NCBI RefSeq assembly: GCF_036323475.1
Contig: NZ_AP028934.1
Location: 1,736,001 to 1,800,000, forward strand
Source of the DNA: Solobacterium moorei
Lineage (GTDB): Bacteria > Bacillota_I > Bacilli_A > Erysipelotrichales > Erysipelotrichaceae
DNA length: 64,000 nt
Reading direction: 5' to 3'
Shown: positions 35,676 to 43,358 of the stretch, one piece after another
Position numbering within the stretch: position 1 is the first letter of the stretch
Layout of the letters: every line of letters starts with the position of its first letter
Made by a program: the position numbers and the translations under genes
Notes under the pieces: generated by a model
Databases searched by the model: none
Told to the model about the DNA's origin: nothing
Seen by the model: the letters and a program-made list of their open reading frames with translations, nothing else

Positions 35676-35697
35676 ATTGCAAATTTGCAATTATAAT
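35676..35697. promoter_or_regulatory. Operator palindrome and -10 box between XRE 1 and its divergent partner
   Basis: ATTGCAAATTTGCAAT at 35676-35691 is a perfect 16-base palindrome, followed directly by TATAAT at 35692-35697 on the plus strand. A repressor bound there would cover the promoter of the 35725 gene. Confidence 0.6.
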
Positions 35698-35724
35698 TAT
35701 TTTAATCATTGGAGGTAATTCACA

Positions 35725-36587
35725 ATGTCATCATTTGCGTTCAGAAATAAAAACTATAATATAAATTCAGATCATCCCGTTACTGCTAAAGAATGTACCG
35801 CAAAAGATGTACACTCTAATTTTTATTGCCCTAACCCAAACTGTAGATGCAAAATGATTTTAAAGGGATTTCACTCTAATCATCTCCCTCCACATTTTGC
35901 AAATCTTTCTTCTTCACCACATGTAGATAATTGTTCCTATTCAAACAATCACAGCAACTACTTAAAAACAAAACTGGATGACACTTCTTTTGATCCACAA
36001 ATTTTCTTAAATATGATTTCATCATCAAAATCACAGTCAACTAACAGTAAGTTAGATCATGATAGTCATTACACAGAGCCGAATGAACACATTAATGAAT
36101 CGCTTCCTGTAATCGTTTCAAATAATTTAGATCAAATTGAAAGCAAACTGTCGAAAAATAAAATTACTTCCCTGAGAATCCTTTATAAGGCATGTATAAT
36201 CAATCCAATAACTACCCTACTTGGAAGTGAGCATATTTGGGAAATGATCTGCTTTGAAGCTACAGAGCATATTTATATCAAGTACATTGAAGGTGTGAAA
36301 ATCATTAAGTGTACCCTTTCTTGTTTTAGAGATGATACACACACACAATTTATTTCAACTATCCAGCAGAAACAACTTCCGAAACAAGACGGTTCTTGTT
36401 AAAGGTTAAATGTCACAATAAGGAACTATATTCTAAGCTTCGCAATAAATTTTTTAATTATTATGAGCCTGTTTTAGTTTTCGGTGCATGGAAAACATTT
36501 GTAAACTCCGATAAAAATACGCAGCATCCTCGTGTTATAACAACCATATCATCCGTAAATCAGATCATTCCCGTTCCTAAAAGATAG
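35725..36587 (+). pseudogene. Cys/His-motif protein A, interrupted by a frameshift
   Basis: The first frame (35725-36402, 225 residues) has a zinc-binding-like pattern near its start: YCPNPNCRC at residues 35-43, then H-x-HF...H...C to residue 70. It ends at TAA, but a second frame (about 36390-36587) continues with NYYEPVLVFGAWKTFV and IPVPKR, which corresponds to the end of the related protein at 38734 (YYVVAYCECRPRQV...). A one-base shift near 36380-36396 would join them. No clear slippery heptamer is seen, so mutation or a read error is more likely than programmed shifting. Plus-strand gene, divergent from XRE 1. Confidence 0.6.
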
Positions 36588-37402
36588 TTCTTGCTCCATC
36601 TGTATTGCATTGAATTCATATTGTACAAATAAAGACAATCAATCTTGATTCCATTGTGCTTTGTTTCTGTGATCGTATATTCAAATGCATAATCTATGTC
36701 CAAAGTATTTTCTTGTTTGCTTTTCCAATCATCATCTATGTGTATCGTGCATTCTCGATCAATCTCATCCGGTATTCCAGAATCCACAAGCGCTTGCCAT
36801 CCATCATCCAAGCTGTACAATTCAATTACGGAAGTATCTTCACAGCAGTCATCATATTGCAGCCCGTTCAAATATATTCCGCTCAAATAATTTTTTCCAA
36901 ACAGCAGTGGTATATCCCGATGTTTCTTGATGAAATGAAATAACTTTTCTGTTCTGTTTTTTTCGCGCATTTTTAATTGCTGCAGGTACTCATGGATTGG
37001 CATATCTGTATTTTTTAATGCTGTCAAATGGTTATATGAAAGTTTTATCTGTTTCCCAGTTACATTCCATAAAAACAATGTTTCCTGCCACTGCATATTT
37101 TGCCAGTAATAACGCAGATCAACCAGTGTTTTAACAACAGTATCATATAGCTCATTTGATATATTACTCATTACTTTTTCAACTAGATTTTTATCTGGAT
37201 CATTCAGTAGTTCCAAGTTAATTGGTTCTATTTCCTCTGTGGAATCTTGTATCTTTATATATAGCATCCCGCTTTCAACTATATAGTCAAAATGATGTAT
37301 GCAATATATCTGTCCATTCGTTCTATGATCTTCAATGTTGAATGGTTGACCGATACCCTTATGTTCTTTCAGCCACTTTATTAATCTATTTCGATCATCC
37401 AT
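36560..37402 (-). CDS. Unrecognised 280-residue protein
   Basis: Start at the ATG at 37402 (MDDRNRLIKWLKEHKG) behind AAGGATAAGGAT; the frame runs through palindrome I upstream, giving a misleading longer ORF. Mixed alpha/beta, acidic (IDRECTIHIDDDWKS), with several Trp and two adjacent Cys. No membrane helix. The stop overlaps the end of the plus-strand gene by 28 bases. No family recognised. Cargo of the XRE/palindrome module. Confidence 0.6.
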   Translation of the reverse strand: MDDRNRLIKWLKEHKGIGQPFNIEDHRTNGQIYCIHHFDYIVESGMLYIKIQDSTEEIEPINLELLNDPDKNLVEKVMSNISNELYDTVVKTLVDLRYYWQNMQWQETLFLWNVTGKQIKLSYNHLTALKNTDMPIHEYLQQLKMREKNRTEKLFHFIKKHRDIPLLFGKNYLSGIYLNGLQYDDCCEDTSVIELYSLDDGWQALVDSGIPDEIDRECTIHIDDDWKSKQENTLDIDYAFEYTITETKHNGIKIDCLYLYNMNSMQYRWSKNYLLGTGMI

Positions 37403-37418
37403 ATCCTTATCCTTTCTT

Positions 37419-37439
37419 CTGGGGGCGTTTCGCCCCCAG
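37419..37439. repeat. GC-rich palindrome copy I
   Basis: CTGGGGGCG-TTT-CGCCCCCAG, between an XRE remnant and the start of the 36560-37402 gene. Confidence 0.9.
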
Positions 37440-37443
37440 ACAT

Positions 37444-37490
37444 TATTTTCCTTTTCTACCAACCAGCTCATCCAACGTTACATCTACGGA
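37444..37490 (-). pseudogene. Remnant of an XRE gene (3' end)
   Basis: On the minus strand VDVTLDELVGRKGK and a stop codon remain in frame, the same end as the complete XRE genes. The rest of the gene is missing. It is joined directly to palindrome I. Confidence 0.8.
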
Positions 37491-37525
37491 AACAATAGAG
37501 CAATACATTCTAGAAATAGTGAAAA

Positions 37526-37837
37526 TCATTGATTCTTCATATCATGCAGCATCATATCCACACTTACTTCTTGTTGGTTAATATACATATCCTGATATTT
37601 TTTAAGTAATTTATCCATAAAATGAATATATAATTTTTTATATGCTTGATTGATGTAATTACCAATAATCATTGTTGCTCTTCTATGAAGATAGAAGGGT
37701 TCATCATAGTTTTTGATTCCCCCTTGGATATCTTCCACACTAAATCCATCTAATATGGATGGTTTTTTTCCCGTTTTCATTTGCATTGATTTCAATTCTT
37801 CTAGTGTATATCCCGTAGCCAATTCATACTCTTTCAT
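37526..37837 (-). CDS. Unrecognised 103-residue protein
   Basis: Start placed at the ATG at 37837 (MKEYELATGYTLEEL) because AAAGGA lies six bases ahead, overlapping the stop of the previous gene. Helical, basic, with a long central helix (YLHRRATMIIGNYINQAYKKL). Translationally coupled to the 37848 gene; the two are a pair. No family recognised. Confidence 0.55.
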   Translation of the reverse strand: MKEYELATGYTLEELKSMQMKTGKKPSILDGFSVEDIQGGIKNYDEPFYLHRRATMIIGNYINQAYKKLYIHFMDKLLKKYQDMYINQQEVSVDMMLHDMKNQ

Positions 37838-37847
37838 AGTGAATCCT

Positions 37848-38195
37848 TTATTTTTCATACCCTGCATCCTTTATCTCTTTTTCTATCATTTCATAGCTAA
37901 CTTTTCTACCAGCCTCATAAATCTCTACATATTTCTTTCTAATTTCATCTTCATGTTCTTTTCTGTACTGTTCAAACGCAGCATCAAACATATTCCATAT
38001 AAGACCTTCCGCACGTATTTCTGCATATTCCCTATTCCAATATGATCTGATTGCACATTCTATTTCTCTATTACTAAAACATGCATATTTAGCTACTGGA
38101 GTTCCTTTAAGACGGTTTCTAAATTCTCTCTGCAATTGTGTTAATTTATTAGATGTAGCAAGCACTTCTACATTCCATTTTTCTTCATCATCCAT
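37848..38195 (-). CDS. Unrecognised 115-residue protein
   Basis: Starts MDDEEKWNVEVLATSNK behind AAGGATAAGGAT, the same start context as the 37402 gene. Helical and charged (EQYRKEHEDEIRKKYVEIYE). Paired with the next gene downstream. No family recognised; it lies behind XRE 2 and palindrome J. Confidence 0.55.
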   Translation of the reverse strand: MDDEEKWNVEVLATSNKLTQLQREFRNRLKGTPVAKYACFSNREIECAIRSYWNREYAEIRAEGLIWNMFDAAFEQYRKEHEDEIRKKYVEIYEAGRKVSYEMIEKEIKDAGYEK

Positions 38196-38211
38196 ATCCT
38201 TATCCTTTCTT

Positions 38212-38232
38212 CTGGGGGCGTTTCGCCCCCAG
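38212..38232. repeat. GC-rich palindrome copy J
   Basis: CTGGGGGCG-TTT-CGCCCCCAG, with the same AGAAAGGATAAGGAT ribosome-site block next to it as copy I. Confidence 0.9.
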
Positions 38233-38258
38233 GCTCACTTTTGCTTTGGAGCTGTATT

Positions 38259-38672
38259 TTAAATGTTTTCTGGCAGTTGTCTAACATATTTTCCCCAATT
38301 AAAATCTATTGCTTCAGACAATATTTCATAATCCTCTTCCGCAACATGTTCCTGTTGCATCAGTTCTTTTGTAATCTGCATATATGCTAGCATGTCAACG
38401 ACCATGGATTCCTCATTGTGGTTCTTTATCATCCATGCACCCGCAACACATATACCTTGTGTTAAGTTCCATCCGTTATTTCTACCAACCAATTCATCTA
38501 GCGATACATCTAATGCATCCGCTATTTTGATCAACGTTGATATCTGAGGATCTGCTGTGTCTTCTCTCAGAATTTTATATAGCAGGCTGTTTGAAATCCC
38601 TGTCATCTTAGATAACTGATACCCTGTAACATTCTTTTCTTTGCAGATTCTTTTTATATGTTCGTGTAACAT
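38259..38672 (-). CDS. XRE-family regulator 2 with an extra C-terminal domain
   Basis: 137 residues from the ATG at 38672 (MLHEHIKRICKEK), preceded by AAAGGAAAG. Helix-turn-helix in residues 12-40 (YQLSKMTGISNSLLYKIL), then the shared IADALDVSLDELVGR segment. Unlike XRE 1 and 3 it continues for about 70 residues with a helical domain (EESMVVDMLAYMQITKEL). Divergent from the 38734 gene; a TATAAT box for the latter is at 38706. Confidence 0.85.
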   Translation of the reverse strand: MLHEHIKRICKEKNVTGYQLSKMTGISNSLLYKILREDTADPQISTLIKIADALDVSLDELVGRNNGWNLTQGICVAGAWMIKNHNEESMVVDMLAYMQITKELMQQEHVAEEDYEILSEAIDFNWGKYVRQLPENI

Positions 38673-38705
38673 ATTGCTTTCCTTTCTTAGTGTCAAATCA
38701 AGCGG

Positions 38706-38711
38706 TATAAT
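38706..38711 (+). promoter_or_regulatory. -10 box for the 38734 gene
   Basis: TATAAT 22 bases before GGAGG and 28 before the ATG. The -35 is weak, which is usual for a regulated promoter. Confidence 0.5.
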
Positions 38712-38733
38712 ATAAATATCTCGGAGGTTAGGC

Positions 38734-39513
38734 ATGAACAATAATTTTAAATACGATTCATTTTACTATTCTATCGACAATCGTGATGATCACCCGTTAG
38801 ATGAAGTTGTTGATTCATCTGACAGAGAATATGCGGAAAAATACAGAAATAATATCTTTTGCCCTTTTTGCCATTCTGTATCTTTATCTTTGGTAAGAAG
38901 TAAATCATCATTTTTAAGAGAATTTCCCAATCAGGAACATTCTGTTATTGATGGTCAGCAATGCCCATATAGTCTTGAAGTTGCAAAACCTAAGCAAACA
39001 AATGACTATATAAACTCTTTGCCTGTGAAAGATGTTAATCGTAAATTGGATGCTACGTTACGATGGTTATTTTTAAAAGATATAAAACCCGCCAAGAAAT
39101 CTCCTGCCATCACCAGCTCAAAGCCAAAATTAGAAAACACTTTACTTACATTTACTACTCCCAACACAAATAGACATTTGCAAACACAAAAATACTCATT
39201 ACTCCATTGGGGTAAAAACACACCTGTCAACACTCCTTTAATTACATACGGGAAAGTTTACTTGCAAATAATAAGCAGAAAGCAAAAATTACCAGATGGC
39301 TCAGAACATGCAATTTATTTTTTGGATGTACGGAAAGATGCTCATTCAAAGTCCATTACTTCTATTTACTTTAAAAATGATCCTCAATTTCAAGATGGAA
39401 TATACTATGTCGTTGCTTATTGTGAATGCAGACCTCGACAAGTAAACAATAGAACCTACTATAACTTACATTTGGTGAATCCATCTTACCTAAAATTCAC
39501 CAAGGTTTACTGA
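38734..39513 (+). CDS. Cys/His-motif protein B, divergent from XRE 2
   Basis: 259 residues, intact relative of the interrupted gene at 35725. Near the start it has FCPFCHS (residues 42-48), then FPNQEHSVIDGQQCPYS (about residue 66-82): the same CPxxC...H...C layout. The middle is polar. The C-terminal 90 residues are strand-rich (YGKVYLQIISRKQKL; YYVVAYCECRPRQ) and may form an OB-like or similar barrel. CGGAGG precedes the ATG. Likely a small nucleic-acid-binding protein; that is inference from the pattern. Confidence 0.6.
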   Translation: MNNNFKYDSFYYSIDNRDDHPLDEVVDSSDREYAEKYRNNIFCPFCHSVSLSLVRSKSSFLREFPNQEHSVIDGQQCPYSLEVAKPKQTNDYINSLPVKDVNRKLDATLRWLFLKDIKPAKKSPAITSSKPKLENTLLTFTTPNTNRHLQTQKYSLLHWGKNTPVNTPLITYGKVYLQIISRKQKLPDGSEHAIYFLDVRKDAHSKSITSIYFKNDPQFQDGIYYVVAYCECRPRQVNNRTYYNLHLVNPSYLKFTKVY

Positions 39514-39856
39514 CATTATTTTTATCTAATATCATTTCATAAGGAGTGCTTTGCCCTATTATCAGGTTTTCCCTTTTCTCTGTTAAAGCTAAGACTTTGG
39601 CATCCGTATCAAAAGCAGTAAACTCTAAACCGTTATCTGTTTGTCGTTCCCAATCAATCACTACATACCAGCATTCTCCACCTTTATATCTATCCTTATC
39701 AGTAAGCAATTCAGCTTTAATATTCCACTTTTTACATAACACATTCAAATTACAATCAATCTTTTTTATAATTCGTTCTTTCGTATAATACCGTTTTAAT
39801 TTTTCCCAGGTTTCACATTCTACGATAATTGCATCATATTCTATAAGTTGTTTCAC
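39497..39856 (-). CDS. Unrecognised 119-residue protein, GTG start
   Basis: The GTG at 39856 (VKQLIEYDAIIVECE) follows AAGGATAAGGAT, the same block that precedes the two MDD proteins; upstream frame is the long-form palindrome. Alpha/beta, with two Trp-rich strands (KGGECWYVVIDWERQ). The end overlaps the plus-strand gene stop by 17 bases. No family recognised. Confidence 0.55.
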   Translation of the reverse strand: MKQLIEYDAIIVECETWEKLKRYYTKERIIKKIDCNLNVLCKKWNIKAELLTDKDRYKGGECWYVVIDWERQTDNGLEFTAFDTDAKVLALTEKRENLIIGQSTPYEMILDKNNVSKPW

Positions 39857-39872
39857 ATCCTTATCCTTTCTT

Positions 39873-39914
39873 CCGGGAGCGACACCGCAGGCGTACCTTG
39901 GTAAACGCCCCCAG
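39873..39914. repeat. GC-rich palindromic element, long form (copy K)
   Basis: GGGAGCGACACCGCAGGCGT...AAACGCCCCC. It is the reverse of the element at 18293-18336 and stands exactly where other modules have the short palindrome. Confidence 0.8.
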
Positions 39915-39917
39915 ACA

Positions 39918-40118
39918 TTATTTTCTTTTTCTCCCCACCAATTCATCCAACGTTACATCTAATGCATCCGCCAATTTTATAAGAGTACTAATTCTTGGAT
40001 CAGATGTTACGCCTGTTTCAATTTCTGAAAGCCTTCCAGTACCCAGACTTGTCATTTTCGACAGTACTGCTAAAGTAAGATGCTTCTGTTCTCTATATTC
40101 TAGTAACTTTATTTTCAT
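39918..40118 (-). CDS. XRE-family regulator 3
   Basis: 66 residues: MKIKLLEYREQKHLTLAVLS, a Cro/CI helix-turn-helix (TLAVLSKMTSLGTGRLSEIE) and the shared LADALDVTLDELVGRKRK end. The ribosome site is poor and two tiny upstream ATGs overlap, so expression may be low. It is followed by the long-form palindrome. Confidence 0.8.
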   Translation of the reverse strand: MKIKLLEYREQKHLTLAVLSKMTSLGTGRLSEIETGVTSDPRISTLIKLADALDVTLDELVGRKRK

Positions 40119-40169
40119 AATATTTCTATTTTCTTCATATCTCCATAATCACCTTTGAGGAAAATTTTC

Positions 40170-40445
40170 TCAAAATTCAAAAATTAAAGGATACACTTTC
40201 ATAAATAAAATCGTTATTACAATCGCATATACAACCATTGTTACAGTAACCAAAAGCAAACGAGATATATATACTTTCTTGTCATCACACATTATTCGTA
40301 TTAGAGCTACTTCACTAAAAATATATAAACTTGCCAAAACAAAACATTTCATATATAGATCAGATATCACTAACCAAAATGCCAGACTCAATATCAGCAA
40401 CAATGTATTTAAAAGTAAATATCTTGTATAGAATTTTTCTTTCAT
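40170..40445 (-). CDS. Small membrane protein, about three helices
   Basis: 91 residues from the ATG at 40445 (MKEKFYTRYLL), with AAAGGGAG ahead; the longer frame is artefact through palindrome L. About three hydrophobic helices, basic ends. No family. Together with the two genes at 40635 and 40983 it makes a run of small membrane proteins. Confidence 0.5.
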   Translation of the reverse strand: MKEKFYTRYLLLNTLLLILSLAFWLVISDLYMKCFVLASLYIFSEVALIRIMCDDKKVYISRLLLVTVTMVVYAIVITILFMKVYPLIFEF

Positions 40446-40458
40446 CTTCTCCCTTTCT

Positions 40459-40478
40459 CTGGGGGCGAAACGCCCCCA
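40459..40478. repeat. GC-rich palindrome copy L
   Basis: CTGGGGGCG-AAA-CGCCCCCA. Confidence 0.9.
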
Positions 40479-40482
40479 AACA

Positions 40483-40515
40483 TTACTTCCCTTTTCTTCC
40501 CAATTTTTCATCCGC
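40483..40515 (-). pseudogene. Short XRE-gene remnant
   Basis: On the minus strand DEKLGRKGK and a stop codon, a worn form of the DELVGRKGK end, joined to palindrome L. Too short to be sure alone; convincing by its place. Confidence 0.6.
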
Positions 40516-40634
40516 ACTCCTCAACTTTCTATAATTATTTTTCTTCTTAAATTTATCTTTCAAAAGTAACCACAGAATTAACGCCGCAACCAAATCAATT
40601 AAAGAAAATTTACAAAGTGTATTTTATGTTTTGC

Positions 40635-40973
40635 TTATCCCCGATCCTTGTCTTGCTCTTTGCAGCACTTCCATCTGTTTTCCAGTTTCTTCTCCCATTT
40701 TAAAAACAATAGTTTTAATGCATAGCAGATACAGTATGTTGGTATCAAAAATATCGAGCCTGTATAACAAATGATATTTGCTATATATTCTCCTTCCTTT
40801 CCAAATGTATATTTAATAATCTGCATATCAATATTCATAAATAATAGATAGATTATTGATAATTTTGTTATTCCAATAAAAATTTCTGCAACTTTATCAT
40901 TTGTATCAGTAATTTTTGGTGCAACGATTGCAAAATGTAATGTAACAAGTAAGCCAAGTAATATTATTTTCAT
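40635..40973 (-). CDS. Small membrane protein
   Basis: 112 residues, three to four hydrophobic helices and a strongly basic, Cys-containing tail (KLENRWKCCKEQDKDRG). GGAAATG region start, nine bases behind the 40983 gene. No family recognised. Confidence 0.5.
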   Translation of the reverse strand: MKIILLGLLVTLHFAIVAPKITDTNDKVAEIFIGITKLSIIYLLFMNIDMQIIKYTFGKEGEYIANIICYTGSIFLIPTYCICYALKLLFLKWEKKLENRWKCCKEQDKDRG

Positions 40974-40982
40974 TTCCTTTCC

Positions 40983-41312
40983 TCACCTCCAGTGACCTAT
41001 AGTATTTTTAGCACTGTCTTTAGTCTTAAAATAATGACTGACAATATGTTGAAATATTATCAATCCTGTCATAATTCCAAACAAATAATCTAATGAAGTC
41101 TCCTTCGAAGGATACATATGAAACCTCGGATAGACGACTTCTAATATGATTTTTATCTGTATATCCGCATAAACAAATAAAGCTATCCAATCTAGTGTTA
41201 TCCAAAATATTTTTTCTCCTTTTCTCAATATTTCAAATGGAATATAGGTATCATAGTAAAGATGGGCAAATAACCATATATTAATAATTGCAAAATAAAT
41301 CGCCAATTTCAT
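40983..41312 (-). CDS. Small membrane protein
   Basis: 109 residues with three hydrophobic helices (IYFAIINIWLFAHLYY and after) and His/Lys-rich end. Starts behind AGGATGTGAGGG. Pairs with the 40635 gene in size and outline, but the two are not clearly related in sequence. No family recognised. Confidence 0.5.
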   Translation of the reverse strand: MKLAIYFAIINIWLFAHLYYDTYIPFEILRKGEKIFWITLDWIALFVYADIQIKIILEVVYPRFHMYPSKETSLDYLFGIMTGLIIFQHIVSHYFKTKDSAKNTIGHWR

Positions 41313-41336
41313 TCCCTCACATCCTTTCTATCCTCT

Positions 41337-41357
41337 GGGGGGCGTTTCGCCCCCAAG
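41337..41357. repeat. GC-rich palindrome copy M
   Basis: GGGGGGCG-TTT-CGCCCCC, just behind the stop of the 59-residue ORF. Confidence 0.9.
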
Positions 41358-41361
41358 CTTT

Positions 41362-41541
41362 TTATCTCACCATATACTGCTCTATCGGTTCATCATCACA
41401 GCCTTTAAAAATTGTTACAACATAATTGCTAGTATCTCTAATCTTATCCGCCCACTTCTTAGCTGCTTTCATATTACTGAACCAAGCAGAATCAAATGCT
41501 CTGTTATCTTTAGAAAGAATAACCATTAATTCATCGTCCAT
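41362..41541 (-). CDS. 59-residue protein coupled to the gene upstream
   Basis: Too short for a 60-residue gene-calling cutoff. ATG at 41541 shares its A with the TAA of the previous gene (TAATG). Protein: MDDELMVILSKDNRAF, then AWFSNMKAAKKWADKI and a Cys-containing acidic end. The clean coupling and coding look make it a real gene; no family recognised. Confidence 0.65.
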   Translation of the reverse strand: MDDELMVILSKDNRAFDSAWFSNMKAAKKWADKIRDTSNYVVTIFKGCDDEPIEQYMVR

Positions 41542-42110
41542 TATTCGATCTCCTTTGTAACATATCCACCAGATATCCCAGTACGTTCCGTTCTCCGTTT
41601 ATCAATCGTATTTTTCCATAAAATACTACCGGGCATATCTTTATCTTGGTGTCCATAATAATCACAATGTAATAATTCAATTAATTTTTCTTCTGCTATA
41701 TTCAAGAGTGTTTTTTCATCTGAGAATCTTTCCTTTTGATTGGTCATAGTACATAGGCTTTTCATATATCTTTTTATGATCACCCACCTTTCTTTTTCGT
41801 TTAGACCTTCATTGAAGTATGGAATAACATGTATTACAAACAAATAGTCTCTTGCAAATGATTCCCATTTCTTTAGATATGGATTTTGATATGCCATATT
41901 ATCATCCGGTATCTTGACGATCGATCCACCAGTGCGATAAACATATGGTTCATAAGCATGCATGTTATAGATCAACTGATACTGATCATTAAGTATGATC
42001 AACGTATTTCGGTACTTCTCATTAATTAACAATAATGTTTTAAGGATCTTTCTCATTCTGTCTTTTGGACATCGATATTCCATCAGTATCTGCAATAATT
42101 TATTGTGCAT
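41541..42110 (-). CDS. Unrecognised 189-residue protein, sigma/ArpU-like outline
   Basis: Mostly helical. A segment LNEKERWVIIKRYMKSL near residue 115 resembles the end of sigma-like or ArpU-type phage regulators; the match is weak. The start overlaps the previous gene by 11 bases. A regulator in the replication/partition operon is possible. Confidence 0.5.
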   Translation of the reverse strand: MHNKLLQILMEYRCPKDRMRKILKTLLLINEKYRNTLIILNDQYQLIYNMHAYEPYVYRTGGSIVKIPDDNMAYQNPYLKKWESFARDYLFVIHVIPYFNEGLNEKERWVIIKRYMKSLCTMTNQKERFSDEKTLLNIAEEKLIELLHCDYYGHQDKDMPGSILWKNTIDKRRTERTGISGGYVTKEIE

Positions 42111-42522
42111 TTTCCATTCCTCTTATGATACGGTGAAGTTGAAAGTATTCGCTTTCTGTAAATTCTTCAGCTTCTGATCTTCTTAATAATTCATCAGCAT
42201 CAATATCAGTAGATGATCTTCCTTTAAAACTATCTGCCAAGAAGTTCAAGTCATCAGTAGGTAGCTCTCTTATTTCTTCTTGTATGTCATGACAACTGTC
42301 CTTAATCCATTCATCACGCATTAATTCAACAGGGAATAGTGATTTCAGCTCTGAAACGGCTTCAAACAATGTAAAATAGTCAATCTGCATTTTTTTGGTT
42401 TTTCGCTCAAATCGATAATTAATCGTTTCCATAGAGGCTTCCTCAAGATGCTCAATGATTATTTCCAGGCGTGAAAGAGCCTTTCGATATTCTGCTGTCA
42501 ATCCATTATTTGAAATCATCAT
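42100..42522 (-). CDS. Unrecognised 140-residue protein
   Basis: Starts MMISNNGLTAEYRKAL behind GGGGGATGAA. Helical and acidic with a final YFQLHRIIRGMENAQ. Lies 29 bases behind parB and overlaps the next gene by 11. No family recognised. Same operon as the partition genes. Confidence 0.5.
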   Translation of the reverse strand: MMISNNGLTAEYRKALSRLEIIIEHLEEASMETINYRFERKTKKMQIDYFTLFEAVSELKSLFPVELMRDEWIKDSCHDIQEEIRELPTDDLNFLADSFKGRSSTDIDADELLRRSEAEEFTESEYFQLHRIIRGMENAQ

Positions 42523-42551
42523 TTCATCCCCCTTCAGACAATACGTTGATA

Positions 42552-43358
42552 CTATTCTTCGTTCGACATATGTTCCTGCAGATACATGCTCAATTCAAAG
42601 CATTTGCTTTGAAATGTATTTAATTCATCTTCAGATAAAGTTGCTAATACATAACTGTCCAGTTTTTCAAACTTCTTGATGCATTTATTAATCTGTTTGA
42701 GCAGTTCCTTATAGGCTTTCTCTTCTTCCGATACTTGCTTAGATTGTCTGATCTTCGCAATCGTTTCCGGATCTTCTTCAGCAAATTTAATTTCTCTATT
42801 TTTACTTGCTAAATAATCTTTTACATAATGTTCTTTAATTCCTGTGATCGAAGAGATTACCGTTGCCTTGCGTTTGCCTTCCCAGGAGAACTTTCCACTC
42901 ATCTCCTGCTTTTCTAATGCATTCAACGTTTCATCAATGATCCTGTTCTTTTCATCTGCCTGCATATCACGATGAGCGTTAGCAGAAATCATCATCATTG
43001 TCTTCATATCACCTACTGCTTGTTTAACATAGGATACTGGCACATATCCGGTAATGTCTTCCCCGTTGTACGTATATGACTTCCCTGAATCTGCCAAATA
43101 TTTCAATGCCGTGTATCTGCGTTCTCCGGAAATCAACCGTATCTCACTGCCTTCTTTCTGTGCAGTAAGTGCCTGGAACAGTCCGTATTGTTCAATGTTC
43201 TCAGCCAATCTTTGAACGGATTCTTCTTCTACTTCGTATGGATTCTCCTCTGATGGAAGAATTTCATTCAACTTTACTAAGTATGTCTTTAATGCAGCTG
43301 CTTTCTGCATCTCCTGATTGCTGTCCCCAAACATCTTTCCTAAATCTAAATTTGTCAT
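42552..43358 (-). CDS. parB: ParB-family partition protein
   Basis: 268 residues. The ParB/Srx N-terminal domain is clear: ENPYEVEEESVQRLAENIEQYGL (residues 39-60) and the catalytic/CTP motif LISGERRYTALKYL near residue 74. A helix-turn-helix follows (ATVISSITGIKEHYVKDYL). The ATG overlaps the parA stop (ATGA). Segregates the element with ParA. Confidence 0.9.
   Translation of the reverse strand: MTNLDLGKMFGDSNQEMQKAAALKTYLVKLNEILPSEENPYEVEEESVQRLAENIEQYGLFQALTAQKEGSEIRLISGERRYTALKYLADSGKSYTYNGEDITGYVPVSYVKQAVGDMKTMMMISANAHRDMQADEKNRIIDETLNALEKQEMSGKFSWEGKRKATVISSITGIKEHYVKDYLASKNREIKFAEEDPETIAKIRQSKQVSEEEKAYKELLKQINKCIKKFEKLDSYVLATLSEDELNTFQSKCFELSMYLQEHMSNEE

Noticed and set aside
36396-36587. 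Independent 63-residue gene with a TTG start
   Set aside because: No ribosome site, and it looks like the shifted end of the gene at 35725.
35725-39513. The two Cys/His proteins as CoiA-like competence proteins
   Set aside because: Only the N-terminal Cys/His layout is similar; the nuclease motifs of CoiA were not found.
24779-41357. All GC-rich palindromes as ordinary terminators
   Set aside because: Only copy D has a T-run in the right place; two copies are inside genes and others lie directly in front of ribosome sites.
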